A DNA stretch of 64,000 nucleotides from JAFARZ01 sp035651595 (GTDB lineage Bacteria; Actinomycetota; Actinomycetes; Streptosporangiales; Streptosporangiaceae). This document shows positions 9,105-18,279 of this stretch, one piece after another. Location: assembly GCA_035651595.1 (NCBI GenBank), contig DASRFJ010000088.1:1-64000 (forward strand), given 5' to 3'. The notes beneath the pieces were generated by a model that worked only from the letters and a program-made list of their open reading frames with translations, was not told the origin of the DNA and made no database searches. The translations under genes were made by a program, and so were the position numbers. Each line of letters starts with the position of its first letter. The first letter of the stretch is position 1.

Positions 9105-11000
9105 GTGCCAGATCCACTCGCCTTCCGGCCCGCACCAGGGGCGATCCCCGAGTCGCCGGGGGTGTACCGGTTCCGGGACAGCCGCGGCCGGGTGATCTAC
9201 GTCGGCAAGGCGAAGTCGCTGCGCCAGCGGCTGAACCAGTACTTCGCCGACTTCGCGTCGCTGCACCCCCGCACCCAGGCCATGCTGAGCAGCGCGGCGG
9301 GAGTGGACTGGACGATCGTCACCACCGAGGTGGAGGCGCTCCAGCTCGAGTACTCCTGGATCAAGGAGTTCGACCCTCGGTTCAACGTCAAGTACCGGGA
9401 CGACAAGAGTTACCCGTACCTGGCCGTCACCATGTCCGATGAGTTCCCCCGGGTGATGGTGATGCGCGGCGCCAAGAAGAAGGGGACTCGCTACTTCGGC
9501 CCGTACAGCCACGCGTGGGCGATCCGCGACACGGTGGACACGCTACTGCGGGTGTTCCCGGTGCGTACCTGCTCCGCCGGGGTGTTCAAGCGGTCCGGCC
9601 AGATCGGCCGGCCGTGCCTGCTCGGCTACATCGGCAAGTGCTCCGCCCCCTGCATCGGCCGGATCGACGCGGTCGACCACAGAGCGCTGGCGGAGGATTT
9701 CTGCGACTTCATGGCCGGCCAGTCCGCCAGGTTCACCCGGCGGCTTGAGTCGGAGATGAAGGCCGCCGCCTCCCGCGAGGAATATGAGCAGGCGGCCCGG
9801 CTCCGCGACGACATCAGGGCGCTTCAGAAGGCGCTGGAGAAGCAGGCCATCGTGCTCGGCGACGGCACGGACTGCGACGTCATCGCCCTGGCCGAAGACC
9901 AGCTCGAGGCCGCCGTCCAGATCTTCTACGTGCGCGGCGGCCGGGTCCGCGGCCAGCGCGGCTGGGTGCTGGAGAAGGTCGAGGAGATGAATTCGGCCGG
10001 GCTGGTCGAGCACTTCCTGGGGCAGGTGTACGGCGACGCCGACGCCGGCTGCCCCCGGGAGATCCTGGTGCCCGTGCTGCCGCCGGACCCGGTAGCGATG
10101 ACGTTGTGGCTGAGTGAGCGCCGAGGCGGCCCGGTCAACCTGCGGGTCCCGGTCCGGGGCGACAAGAAGACGCTGATGGAAACCGTCTCGCGGAACGCGC
10201 TGGAGACACTGACCCTGCACAAGACCCGCCGGGCCAGCGACCTGACCACGCGCAGCAAGGCGCTGAACGAGATCCAGGAGGCGCTCGGCCTGGACGACGC
10301 CCCGCTGCGGATCGAGTGCTACGACGTGTCGAACCTGATGGGCACCCACGTGGTCGCCTCGATGGTGGTGTTCGAGGACGGGCTGGCCCGCAAGAGCGAG
10401 TACCGCAGGTTCAGCATCAAGGGCGCCACCGACGACATCTCCGCGATCGGCGAGGTCATCACGCGCCGGTTCCGCCGTTATCTCGAAGAGAATTCTTCCG
10501 AACGTACGGTGGCTGAAGGGGCCAAGTTCGCTTACCCCCCGAATCTGGTCGTGGTCGACGGCGCCGCCGGACAGGCGGACGCGGCGGCCCGTGCGCTGGC
10601 CGAACTGGGCATCAATGACGTCGCGGTGTGCGGCCTCGCCAAGCGGCTGGAGGAGGTCTGGCTGCCTGGTGAGGAATATCCGGTGATCTTGCCGCGTACC
10701 AGTGAGGGACTGTACCTGCTCCAGCGGGTACGGGACGAGGCACACCGGTTCGCGATCACGTATCACCGGCAGAAGCGAGGCAAGGCGGCCACCGTGAGCG
10801 CGCTAGACGAACTGCCCGGGCTCGGCCCGGCTCGGCGTGCCGCGCTGCTCAAGCACTTCGGTTCGGTGAAGAAGCTGGTGGCCGCCGGCGTCGCGGAGGT
10901 CGGCGCGGTGCCGGGTATCGGACCCAAACTGGCCGCGACTATCGTTTCTGCCCTGCATCCAGCGGAAACTTCGGGGAGTAATGATGCCGAGAGCGGCTGA
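9105..11000 (+). CDS. uvrC: Excinuclease ABC subunit C
   Basis: 631 residues, full length. An N-terminal GIY-YIG nuclease domain (GVYRFRDSRGRVIYVGKAKSL) makes the 3' incision; a UVR motif near residues 215-250 (EEYEQAARLRDDI) binds UvrB. A central RNase H-like nuclease domain (IECYDVSNLMGTHVVASMVVF) makes the 5' incision, and there are tandem helix-hairpin-helices at the C-terminus (LPGLGPARRAALLKHFG, VPGIGPKLA). It acts with UvrAB in nucleotide excision repair. GTG start at 9105. The last 20 bases overlap rapZ. Confidence 0.97.
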   Translation: MPDPLAFRPAPGAIPESPGVYRFRDSRGRVIYVGKAKSLRQRLNQYFADFASLHPRTQAMLSSAAGVDWTIVTTEVEALQLEYSWIKEFDPRFNVKYRDDKSYPYLAVTMSDEFPRVMVMRGAKKKGTRYFGPYSHAWAIRDTVDTLLRVFPVRTCSAGVFKRSGQIGRPCLLGYIGKCSAPCIGRIDAVDHRALAEDFCDFMAGQSARFTRRLESEMKAAASREEYEQAARLRDDIRALQKALEKQAIVLGDGTDCDVIALAEDQLEAAVQIFYVRGGRVRGQRGWVLEKVEEMNSAGLVEHFLGQVYGDADAGCPREILVPVLPPDPVAMTLWLSERRGGPVNLRVPVRGDKKTLMETVSRNALETLTLHKTRRASDLTTRSKALNEIQEALGLDDAPLRIECYDVSNLMGTHVVASMVVFEDGLARKSEYRRFSIKGATDDISAIGEVITRRFRRYLEENSSERTVAEGAKFAYPPNLVVVDGAAGQADAAARALAELGINDVAVCGLAKRLEEVWLPGEEYPVILPRTSEGLYLLQRVRDEAHRFAITYHRQKRGKAATVSALDELPGLGPARRAALLKHFGSVKKLVAAGVAEVGAVPGIGPKLAATIVSALHPAETSGSNDAESG

Positions 11001-11865
11001 CGACCAGACGGAAATCGTCATCATCACCGGGATGTCGGGCGCGGGCCGGACGGCCGCCGCCAAATCGCTGGAGGACCTCGGCTGGTTCGTCGTGGACAAC
11101 CTGCCGCCCGGCCTGTTGCCGACGATGGTCGACCTGGCGCGGCGGTCCAACGGCGAGGTGACCCGGATGGCGGCCGTGGTGGACATCCGCAGCCGGGCGT
11201 TCAGCACCGACCTGAAGTCCGCCATCCACGAGCTGGGCACGCGGGGGGCATCCGCCCAGATCGTGTTCCTCGAGGCGGCCGAGGACACGCTGGTCCGCCG
11301 GTTCGACAGCGAGCGGCGGCCGCACCCGCTCCAGGGCAGCGGACGGGTCACGGACGGAATCGAGGCCGAGCGCGAGCTGCTCCGCGAGGTGCGCGGCGAC
11401 GCCGACCTGGTGCTCGACACGTCCCGGCTGAACGTGCACGAGCTGCGCGCCCGGATGCGGGACTTCTTCAGCGGCGGCGGCGCGACGGCGGGGCTGCGGC
11501 TGTCGATCGTGTCGTTCGGGTTCAAGTACGGCATGCCGGTCGACGCCGACCTGGTCGCGGACTGCCGGTTCCTGCCGAATCCGCACTGGATCGCGGAACT
11601 TGCGCCGATGACGGGGCAGGACGAGCCGGTCCGGGAGTACATTCTCTCTCAGCCTGGTGCCGAAGAGTTTCTGAGCACTTACACTGCGCTGTTGAACGTC
11701 GTGCTGCCGGGCTACGAACGCGAGGGCAAGCGGTTCGTGACGCTCGCGGTCGGCTGCACCGGCGGCAAGCACCGGAGCGTGGCGATGGCCGAGCAGCTGG
11801 CGGCGCGCATGGCGGGCGCCGGTGCCGACGTGCAAGTGGTGCACCGGGATCTCGGACGGGAGTGA
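10981..11865 (+). CDS. rapZ: RapZ/YvcJ family nucleotide-binding protein
   Basis: 294 residues. A P-loop GMSGAGRTAAAKSLED appears near residue 15, with GRT in place of the usual GKS, followed by WFVVDNLPPGLLPTM. The C-terminal half carries the conserved FGFKYGMPVDADLVADCRFLPNP segment and GCTGGKHRSVAMAEQL. In enterobacteria RapZ senses glucosamine-6-phosphate and guides RNA decay; the role in actinobacteria is not settled. It sits between uvrC and yvcK as in most actinobacteria, overlapping uvrC. Confidence 0.93.
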   Translation: MMPRAADDQTEIVIITGMSGAGRTAAAKSLEDLGWFVVDNLPPGLLPTMVDLARRSNGEVTRMAAVVDIRSRAFSTDLKSAIHELGTRGASAQIVFLEAAEDTLVRRFDSERRPHPLQGSGRVTDGIEAERELLREVRGDADLVLDTSRLNVHELRARMRDFFSGGGATAGLRLSIVSFGFKYGMPVDADLVADCRFLPNPHWIAELAPMTGQDEPVREYILSQPGAEEFLSTYTALLNVVLPGYEREGKRFVTLAVGCTGGKHRSVAMAEQLAARMAGAGADVQVVHRDLGRE

Positions 11866-11869
11866 GTTG

Positions 11870-12841
11870 ATGGGGTCGGCCGGTCTGAAGGTCGTCGGCC
11901 TCGGGGGCGGGCACGGGCTGGCCGCGTCGCTTGCCGCGCTTCGGCTGGTCACCGGCGAGCTGACGGCGATCGTCACGGTCGCCGACGACGGCGGTTCGAG
12001 CGGGCGGCTGCGCCGCGAGTTCGGCGTGCTTCCTCCCGGGGATCTGCGCATGGCGCTCGCGGCGCTGTGCCGCGACGACGAGTGGGGGACTATCTGGAGC
12101 CAGGTGGTGCAGCACCGGTTCGAATCCGGCGACCTCGCCGGGCACGCCGTCGGGAACCTGCTGATCGTGGCGCTGTGGGACCTGCTCGGCGACCCAGTCG
12201 CGGGGCTGGACTGGGTGGGCAGGCTGCTCGGCACCGGCGGCCGGGTGCTGCCGATGGCGGGCGTGCCGCTGGACATCGTCGCCGAGGTGGTCGGGGCCGA
12301 CCCCGCCCGGCCAGGTGACGTGAGCGTGGTGCGCGGCCAGAAGGAGTGCGCGACGACGCCGGGACGGGTGCGGTCGATTACCCTGGAGCCGGCCGACCCG
12401 CCGGCCGTGCCAGAGGCGGTCCGCGCGGTGCGTTCCGCTGACTGGGTCGTGTTCGGGCCCGGCTCGTGGTTCACCAGCGTGCTGCCGCACCTGCTGGTGC
12501 CGGATCTGGCGAAAGCGCTGCACGAAACCGCCGCGCGGCGCATCGTGGTATTGAACCTCGCTCCGCAGCCCGGCGAGACCGACGGGTTCTCGCCGCACAA
12601 GCACCTGGAGGTCCTCGCGGAACACGCACCCGATCTCGCAGTCGACGTGGTGCTTGCCGACACGGGCTCCATGGGGAGTGCCGACGCGGTGGGAACCGGT
12701 AGCCTAACCGACTTGGAGAAGGCAGCGGGGGCGCTGGGGGCCCGTCTGGTTCTGGCAGACGTGGCGATGGGCGATGGCACTCCGCGGCACGACCCGCGCC
12801 GGCTGGCGCGGGAGTACGCAAAGGTACTGAAGGGGGAGTGA
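11870..12841 (+). CDS. yvcK: YvcK/CofD-like (GluM) protein
   Basis: 323 residues. It starts at the ATG at 11870, four bases after rapZ, and opens with the nucleotide-binding signature KVVGLGGGHGLAASLAAL, then VTVADDGGSSGRLRRE, LPPGDLRMALAAL and GHAVGNLLI. The fold is that of CofD 2-phospho-L-lactate transferase. YvcK proteins bind UDP-sugars and influence cell-wall synthesis and central carbon flux; mycobacterial CuvA is the relative. It precedes whiA in the conserved cluster. Confidence 0.93.
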   Translation: MGSAGLKVVGLGGGHGLAASLAALRLVTGELTAIVTVADDGGSSGRLRREFGVLPPGDLRMALAALCRDDEWGTIWSQVVQHRFESGDLAGHAVGNLLIVALWDLLGDPVAGLDWVGRLLGTGGRVLPMAGVPLDIVAEVVGADPARPGDVSVVRGQKECATTPGRVRSITLEPADPPAVPEAVRAVRSADWVVFGPGSWFTSVLPHLLVPDLAKALHETAARRIVVLNLAPQPGETDGFSPHKHLEVLAEHAPDLAVDVVLADTGSMGSADAVGTGSLTDLEKAAGALGARLVLADVAMGDGTPRHDPRRLAREYAKVLKGE

Positions 12842-12848
12842 TCCGTTC

Positions 12849-13832
12849 GTGGCGATGACTGGCGTGGTGAAGGATGAGCTCAGCAGGGTCGCGGTGGTCA
12901 AGCCGTGCTGCCGGAAGGCTGAGGTCTCCACGCTGCTGAGATTCGCTGGCGGCCTGCACCTGGTCGAGGGCCGGGTGGTTATCGAGGCGGAACTCGACAC
13001 CGGCGCCGCTGCGCGCCGGCTGCGGCAGAACATCACCGAGGTGTTCGGCCACCCGGCGGAGTTCCTCGTCCTGTCGCCGAACGGGCTGCGCAAGGGCAAC
13101 CGGTACGTGGTCCGGGTCAGCAAGGGCCAGGCCGGGGAGAGCCTGGCCCGGCAGACCGGGCTGATCGACAACTACGGCCGCCCGGTCCGCGGCCTGCCCC
13201 GCCAGGTCGTGGCCGGGGCGTCCTGCGACTGCGAGGCGGCGTGGCGCGGCGCGTTCCTCGCGCACGGGTCGCTGACCGAGCCGGGCAGGTCGATGGCGCT
13301 GGAGGTCACGTGCCCCGGCTCGGAGGCCGCTCTGGCGCTGGTCGGTGCCGCACGGCGGCTGAGGGTGCACGCCAAGGCGCGCGACGTGCGCGGCGTGGAC
13401 CGGGTGGTGATCCGTGACGGCGAGGTGATCGCCGCGATGCTGACCCGGCTCGGCGCGCACGACGCGGTGCTCGCCTGGGAGGAGCGGCGGATGCGCCGCG
13501 AGGTCCGCGCCACCGCGAACCGCCTGGCCAACTTCGACGACGCCAACCTGCGCCGGTCCGCGCGGGCGGCCGTGGCCGCCGGCGCCCGGGTGGAGCGCGC
13601 CCTGGAGATCCTCGGCCCGGACGCCCCCGAGCACCTGACGATGGCCGGGCATCTGCGGATGGCGCACCGCCAGGCCTCGCTCGAGGAACTGGGCCAGCTC
13701 GCCGACCCGCCGCTCACCAAAGACGCGATCGCCGGCCGGATCCGCCGCCTGCTAGCCATGGCCGACCGCCGCGCCGCCGACCAAGGCATCCCCAGCACCG
13801 AAGCCTGCCTGACCCTAGACATGCTCCCCTAA
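12849..13832 (+). CDS. whiA: Sporulation/division transcription factor WhiA
   Basis: 327 residues, with the family N-terminus MAMTGVVKDELSRV and the CCRKAEVSTLLRFAGGLH segment of the degenerate LAGLIDADG homing-endonuclease fold. The C-terminal helix-turn-helix is EELGQLADPPLTKDAIAGRIRRLL. In Streptomyces WhiA works with WhiB to switch aerial hyphae to sporulation septation; in other Gram-positives it affects division and chromosome segregation. GTG start at 12849, with a GAAGGGGGAG ribosome site overlapping the yvcK end. Confidence 0.96.
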   Translation: MAMTGVVKDELSRVAVVKPCCRKAEVSTLLRFAGGLHLVEGRVVIEAELDTGAAARRLRQNITEVFGHPAEFLVLSPNGLRKGNRYVVRVSKGQAGESLARQTGLIDNYGRPVRGLPRQVVAGASCDCEAAWRGAFLAHGSLTEPGRSMALEVTCPGSEAALALVGAARRLRVHAKARDVRGVDRVVIRDGEVIAAMLTRLGAHDAVLAWEERRMRREVRATANRLANFDDANLRRSARAAVAAGARVERALEILGPDAPEHLTMAGHLRMAHRQASLEELGQLADPPLTKDAIAGRIRRLLAMADRRAADQGIPSTEACLTLDMLP

Positions 13833-14008
13833 CCGGGCCCGCGCCGGCTTACCCGCCCCGCGCCCCCGTGCCATGAAGGCCCGCCCGCGTCGGCTTACCC
13901 GCCCGCGCTCCCGCACGTGGCACGCCCTGCGCCCGCTCGCCGCCCGCGCCCCCCAGCCCCCTGGCACATTTCGTATTTGTCCGCATTAACGGCGCGGCTC
14001 AAATTCAG

Positions 14009-14092
14009 CAACGTGGTAAATTAACCCTTCGTGGCAATATGACCTCCGCTTGCGAGGGTCGGATTACCACGAAGGGGGAATCCGGCACGTTG
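14009..14092. repeat. A-type palindromic repeat, copy 2
   Basis: 84-bp imperfect palindrome in the 280-bp gap after whiA. Outer arms are CAACGTG/CACGTTG and inner arms CCCTTCGTGG/CCACGAAGGG, around a variable GC-rich centre. The same arms recur at 15127-15209, 57644-57726 and in part at 96-148 and 30252-30317. The rest of the gap holds only C-rich sequence with a repeated CGGCTTACCCGCC and no gene. Confidence 0.7.
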
Positions 14093-14141
14093 ATTTGAGT
14101 GCGCTCGGAAAATGTCAGTGGTGGCCGTCACACTGGGCGGC

Positions 14142-15095
14142 ATGAAACGTGACATGCCCCGCGCGCTCGTTGCGCTCCAGCAGGGTGTCTTCTCGCGGAG
14201 GCAGGCCCTGGAGGCCGGCCTGACCCACAAAATGATCGACGCGCGGTTGCGGAGCGGCACGTGGCGGGCGGTATTCCGCGGCGTTTACACTAATGCGGCG
14301 GGTGACGTCGGCCCTCCCGGGATGCTGTGGGCAGCGGTGCTATCCGCCGGCCCATATGCGATGCTGTCTCATCAGACCGCCGCCGAACTTGTGCTGGGCG
14401 GGCGGCCGGACGACGAAATTCACGTGACGATTCCGGCTACTCACAAGGTCGAGGCGGTGCCGGGCGTGCGTGTCCATCGGTCCCGCCGGGCGTTCACGAT
14501 CAAGCTCGCGGACTGTTATCCGCCGTGCACGAGCGTCGAAGAGACCGTGCTCGATCTGGTCGATGCCGCCGGGACGTTCGACGAGATGTGCGGCTGGATC
14601 ACCCGGGCGCTCGCGACGAAGCGGACCACCGCCGTCAAGCTGCGCACCGCCATGACCGAGCGGCGGCGGCTGCGCTGGCGCTCCGTTCTTGGCGACATGA
14701 TCACCGCCACCATCACCGGGGATCATTCGGTCCTTGAGCACCGGTACGAGCGCGACGTGGAGCGTGCCCACGGCCTTCCCGAACCGGAGCGACAGGTGCC
14801 GTTCACGACGCCAGACGGTAGCCAGGGCCAACGGGATCGTGTCTACCCCGGCTACCGCGTCGTGATCGAACTCGACGGTCAGCTGTACCACCCAGCGGAG
14901 GAGACCTGGAAGGACAAGGACCGTGACAACGCCGCTATCGAAGCCGGCTATGAATCCCTCAGGTACGGCTGGCGGCATGTCACTCAAGCTTCCTGCGCGA
15001 CCGCGGTTCAGGTCGGCGGGATTCTCCGCGACAGAGGCTGGCCGGGGCGGCCGCGCCCGTGCTCCGTCCGCTGTCCAGTGCGGTCGGGGTCCTAG
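14142..15095 (+). CDS. AbiEi-like antitoxin domain protein with DUF559 nuclease fold
   Basis: About 317 residues. The N-terminal third (QGVFSRRQALEAGLTHKMIDARLRSG...RGVY) is the winged-helix domain of AbiEi-type antitoxins. The C-terminal third (RVVIELDGQLYH...DKDRDNAAIEAGYESLRYGWRHV) is the DUF559, Vsr-related PD-(D/E)xK-like fold. Such fusions are abundant orphans in actinobacteria; no AbiEii-type nucleotidyltransferase lies next to it, so a working type IV toxin-antitoxin pair is not shown. The start could also be ATG 14112. It is flanked on both sides by A-type palindromes. Confidence 0.75.
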   Translation: MKRDMPRALVALQQGVFSRRQALEAGLTHKMIDARLRSGTWRAVFRGVYTNAAGDVGPPGMLWAAVLSAGPYAMLSHQTAAELVLGGRPDDEIHVTIPATHKVEAVPGVRVHRSRRAFTIKLADCYPPCTSVEETVLDLVDAAGTFDEMCGWITRALATKRTTAVKLRTAMTERRRLRWRSVLGDMITATITGDHSVLEHRYERDVERAHGLPEPERQVPFTTPDGSQGQRDRVYPGYRVVIELDGQLYHPAEETWKDKDRDNAAIEAGYESLRYGWRHVTQASCATAVQVGGILRDRGWPGRPRPCSVRCPVRSGS

Positions 15096-15126
15096 GCTGC
15101 CGCAACCGGTCGGCGGATAGCTGGAT

Positions 15127-15209
15127 AACGTGCCGGTTTTGCTCTTCGTGGCGGGCTGACCCCCGGGAACGGGGGGCAATCCGGCACGAAGGGGCGATCT
15201 TCCACGCTG
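15127..15209. repeat. A-type palindromic repeat, copy 3
   Basis: 83-bp imperfect palindrome (AACGTG near the left end, CTTCGTGG and GGCACGAAGGGG inside, CCACGCTG at the right end). It lies between the converging ends of the DUF559 gene and narK, so it could also serve as a bidirectional transcription stop. Confidence 0.6.
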
Positions 15210-15251
15210 ATTCGGGGCGACGCTGATGCGGCGGCCGAAGGCACAGCGGGA

Positions 15252-16622
15252 TCAGATCCCGGTCAGGCGCCGGGAGGAGGGGCGCAGGTAGACGAACCAG
15301 GTCGCTGCCAGGCAAGCCAGGTAGAACGCGATGAACCCGATATAGGCGGGGTTGCCGGTCCTGGTGGCGAGGAAGGACTGGCGGAACGCGATGTTCACCA
15401 GCACTCCGCCGAACGCGCCGGCCGCTCCCGCGATGCCGATGACCGCATTCGCCAGCCGGCGCGCGTCTTGCTCCGCGGCCTTGGCACGGAAGATCGCCGG
15501 AATCATCTTGTACGTGGCGCCGTTGCCGGCGCCGGACATCGCGAACAGGGAGATGAACCCCACGCAGAACAGGACGAGCGATCGCTGCCCGGACGCGATG
15601 AGCACGATGACGGCGGCCAGCGCCATCGCGAGGAACGTCCAGAACGTGGTGCGCGCCCCGCCGAGCCGGTCGGCCAGCCAGCCACCGGCGGGCCTGAGCA
15701 GCGATCCGGTGAGCGGGCCGAGGAAGGTCAGGTAGGCGATCTTGACCGGATCCACCTTGCCGGCGGTGAGGAAGTGCGTCCCGAACTGATCCTGCAGCAC
15801 CTGGCCGAACGCGAAGCTGTAGCCGATGAACGAGCCGAACGTGCCGATGTAGAGGAACGAGATGATCCAGGTGTGCGCGTCACGGCACGCCGACCGCATC
15901 GCCCGCCGCTCATTGCGCGCTTGTCCGAGGTTGTCCATGAAAAGCGCAGCGCAGACCGCCGCGAGGACGACGGCCGGGATGTAGATTCCGAGGATGACGC
16001 GGGGGTGATCCTTGCCCGCCGTGGCCAGCACGGCCAGGCCCGCGAGCTGCACCACGGCGACTCCGATGTTGCCGCCGCCGGCGTTGAGGCCCAGCGCCCA
16101 GCCCTTCAGCCGCTGCGGGTAGAACGAATTGATGTTGGCCATGGACGACGCGAAATTGCCGCCGCCCACGCCAGCCAGCGCGGAAATGACGAGCAGGGTC
16201 CCGTACGAGACCCCGGGCTTGAGCACGAACGCGGCGGTCACCGTGGGCACCAGCAGCAGGCTCGCGCTGACGCACGTCCAGTTGCGACCGCCGAACCGCC
16301 CGACGGCGAGCGTGTAGGGGACCCGCACACTCGCACCGAGCGCCGTCGGCAGCGTTGTGAGCAAGAACTTCTCGGCCGCGGCGGTCTTGGGGTCGGAGCT
16401 GATCCCGTAGGCCGGGGTGAGGAAGAGCACGAACACCGACCACAGGCTCCATACCGAGAAGCCCACATGCTCGGCCAGTATCGAGAAGATCAGGTTGCGT
16501 CGCGCCACCCGCGCGCCAATTCGCCGCCAGAACCCGGCGTCCTCCGGGTTCCAGTCCGCGATCCACCGGCCAGCGCGCTCCGGCGCCGCGAGCGTTGCCT
16601 GGTCACTTGATGTCGTCGCCAT
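15252..16622 (-). CDS. narK: Nitrate/nitrite transporter, MFS (NarK family)
   Basis: 456 residues and about 12 TM helices. The nitrate-porter signature is visible twice: GVGGGNFASSMANINSFYP in the first half and SGAGNGATYKMIP in the second, with conserved arginines in VRVPYTLAVGR and LRPAGGWLADRLGG. It moves nitrate or nitrite across the plasma membrane. ATG start at 16622 (MATTSSDQ). No nitrate reductase is adjacent, so assimilation versus respiration cannot be told from context. Confidence 0.9.
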   Translation of the reverse strand: MATTSSDQATLAAPERAGRWIADWNPEDAGFWRRIGARVARRNLIFSILAEHVGFSVWSLWSVFVLFLTPAYGISSDPKTAAAEKFLLTTLPTALGASVRVPYTLAVGRFGGRNWTCVSASLLLVPTVTAAFVLKPGVSYGTLLVISALAGVGGGNFASSMANINSFYPQRLKGWALGLNAGGGNIGVAVVQLAGLAVLATAGKDHPRVILGIYIPAVVLAAVCAALFMDNLGQARNERRAMRSACRDAHTWIISFLYIGTFGSFIGYSFAFGQVLQDQFGTHFLTAGKVDPVKIAYLTFLGPLTGSLLRPAGGWLADRLGGARTTFWTFLAMALAAVIVLIASGQRSLVLFCVGFISLFAMSGAGNGATYKMIPAIFRAKAAEQDARRLANAVIGIAGAAGAFGGVLVNIAFRQSFLATRTGNPAYIGFIAFYLACLAATWFVYLRPSSRRLTGI

Positions 16623-16729
16623 ACCGGCGACGCTAGGCGGACCGTGTTTCCCCGAAGCGGCCGCGCCGAGACGGCAGCGGAACATTCACCGCACAGGTCA
16701 GCTCACCGTGCTGTGCGCCGGCAACCGAG

Positions 16730-17911
16730 CTAGGTCAGGCGGGCGGCCAGGAACTCGCGCTCGGCGGTGTTCTCGGTTCGGTCCAGGGCGGCTTGATACT
16801 CGCGTGCCGCTTCCGCGTCGCGGCCGAGGCGGCGCAGCAGGTCGGCGCGGATGGCGTGGAACAGGTAGTAGCCGTCCAGGTTCAGTTCGTCGACCAGGTC
16901 GAGCGCGCTGCGCGGGCCGTCGACCTCGGCGACCGCGACCGCGCGGTTCAGCGCGACGACTGGGGTGGGCGAGTGCGCGAGCAGCTGGTCGTAGAGCGCG
17001 AGGATCTGGGGCCAGTCGGTGTCCGCGGCGGTCGGTGCGTCGCTGTGCACCGCGTTGATCGCCGCCTGGATCTGGTACGGGCCGGGCTGGTTCCGGCGCA
17101 GGCACTGCCGGACCAGCGCGTGGCCTTCGGCGATCAGCGCGCGGTCCCAGCGGGTGCGGTCCTGGCCGGCGAGCGTGACCAGACCCCCGCCGGGCGCGAT
17201 CCTGGCCGCGCGGCGTGACTCGGTGAGCAGCATGAGCGCGAGCAGGCCGGTAACCTCTGGCTCGTCCGGCATGAGCTCGGCCAGGAGCCGGCCGAGCCGG
17301 ATCGCCTCCGCACACAGCTCGGCACGGATCAGGTGTCCCTCGTTGAAGATCAGGTACACGACGGCGAGCACCGGCTGCAGCCGGTCCGGCAGCTCCTCCG
17401 CCGGCGGAACGCGGTACGGGATGCGCGCCTCACGGATCTTGCCCTTCGCGCGGACCAGGCGCTGCGCCATGGTCGGCTCGGGCACCAGGAATGCCCGCGC
17501 GATCTCGGTGGTGCTGAGCCCGGCGATCAGCCGAAGCGTCAGCGCGACCTGGGCGGCCCGGCTGAGGGCGGGGTGGCAGCAGGTGAAGATGAGCCGTAGC
17601 CGGTCGTCGTGGACCGGGCCCAGCTCCACGGGTTCATCGCTCGCGTGCAGCAGCGCGGCCTGGGCGTGCTTGCCGGCCCGGGCGGCTTCGCGGCGCAGCC
17701 GGTCGATGGCGCGGTTGCGCGCGGTGGTGATGATCCAGCCCGCCGGACTCGGCGGGAGCCCGTCCGCGGGCCATCGCTCCGCGGCCGTGGTGAACGCCTC
17801 CTGCACCGCGTCCTCGGCGAGGTCGATGTCACCGAGGACACGCGTGAGGACGGCGACCGCGCGGCCGTATTCCGCGCGGAAAATGTGCTCGACCTCGGCG
17901 GCGGAGGTCAG
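16730..17911 (-). CDS. ECF42-type sigma factor with C-terminal TPR-like domain
   Basis: About 393 residues. Sigma regions 2 and 4 occupy the first 170 residues (DLAEDAVQEAFTTAAERWP; GLSTTEIARAFLVPEPTMAQRLVRAKGKIR). A long helical extension follows with QIQAAINAVHSDAP, LALYDQLLAHSPTPVVALNRAVAVAEVDGP and RADLLRRLGRDAEAAREYQAAL, the hallmark of the ECF42 group, which pairs with DGPF/YCII proteins as here. The likely start is a CTG at 17911 overlapping the partner's stop (CTGA) and preceded by GGAAGAGG seven bases upstream; no ATG/GTG fits the family N-terminus. Confidence 0.88.
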   Translation of the reverse strand: MTSAAEVEHIFRAEYGRAVAVLTRVLGDIDLAEDAVQEAFTTAAERWPADGLPPSPAGWIITTARNRAIDRLRREAARAGKHAQAALLHASDEPVELGPVHDDRLRLIFTCCHPALSRAAQVALTLRLIAGLSTTEIARAFLVPEPTMAQRLVRAKGKIREARIPYRVPPAEELPDRLQPVLAVVYLIFNEGHLIRAELCAEAIRLGRLLAELMPDEPEVTGLLALMLLTESRRAARIAPGGGLVTLAGQDRTRWDRALIAEGHALVRQCLRRNQPGPYQIQAAINAVHSDAPTAADTDWPQILALYDQLLAHSPTPVVALNRAVAVAEVDGPRSALDLVDELNLDGYYLFHAIRADLLRRLGRDAEAAREYQAALDRTENTAEREFLAARLT

Positions 17912-18261
17912 TCCTCGACCTCTTCCTGGAACGGCCGCACCTCGACCGGGATGCGGCACGCGCGGGTCGCCTTCCTGGCCCACTCCAGCGCGGCATCCAG
18001 GTCCGGCGCCTTGATGACCCACACTCCGCCGACGTGCTCTTTGCCCTCGGCGAACGGGCCGTCGGTGGTCAGCACGTCCTGCCCGGCCAGCCGGACCACC
18101 CGCGCCGTCCGTGACGGGTACAGCCCGCCGGCGAAGACCCAGGCCCCGGCGGCCCGCATCTCCTCGTTCACCGCGTCGACGTCCTTCATGATCTGGTCGA
18201 TGTCCGCGGGCGGAGCCGTGTCCTCGGGGTGGAAAACGCTGAGCAGATACTGCTTCACCAT
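17908..18261 (-). CDS. DGPF/YCII-domain protein, partner of ECF42 sigma factor
   Basis: 117 residues, an alpha/beta barrel-like YCII-related domain with the DGPF signature (LTTDGPFAEGKEHVGGVWVI). Genes of this type precede ECF42 sigma factors in actinobacteria and are thought to be both targets and possible modulators. ATG start at 18261; translation runs straight into the sigma gene. No membrane segment. Confidence 0.88.
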   Translation of the reverse strand: MVKQYLLSVFHPEDTAPPADIDQIMKDVDAVNEEMRAAGAWVFAGGLYPSRTARVVRLAGQDVLTTDGPFAEGKEHVGGVWVIKAPDLDAALEWARKATRACRIPVEVRPFQEEVED

Positions 18262-18279
18262 GTGCCTCCTAGTCCCGGT

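Noticed and set aside
12113..12127. A GGTTCGAATCC stretch resembling the T-arm of a tRNA
   Set aside because: It lies in frame inside yvcK (HRFESGDLAG), and no acceptor or anticodon stem surrounds it.
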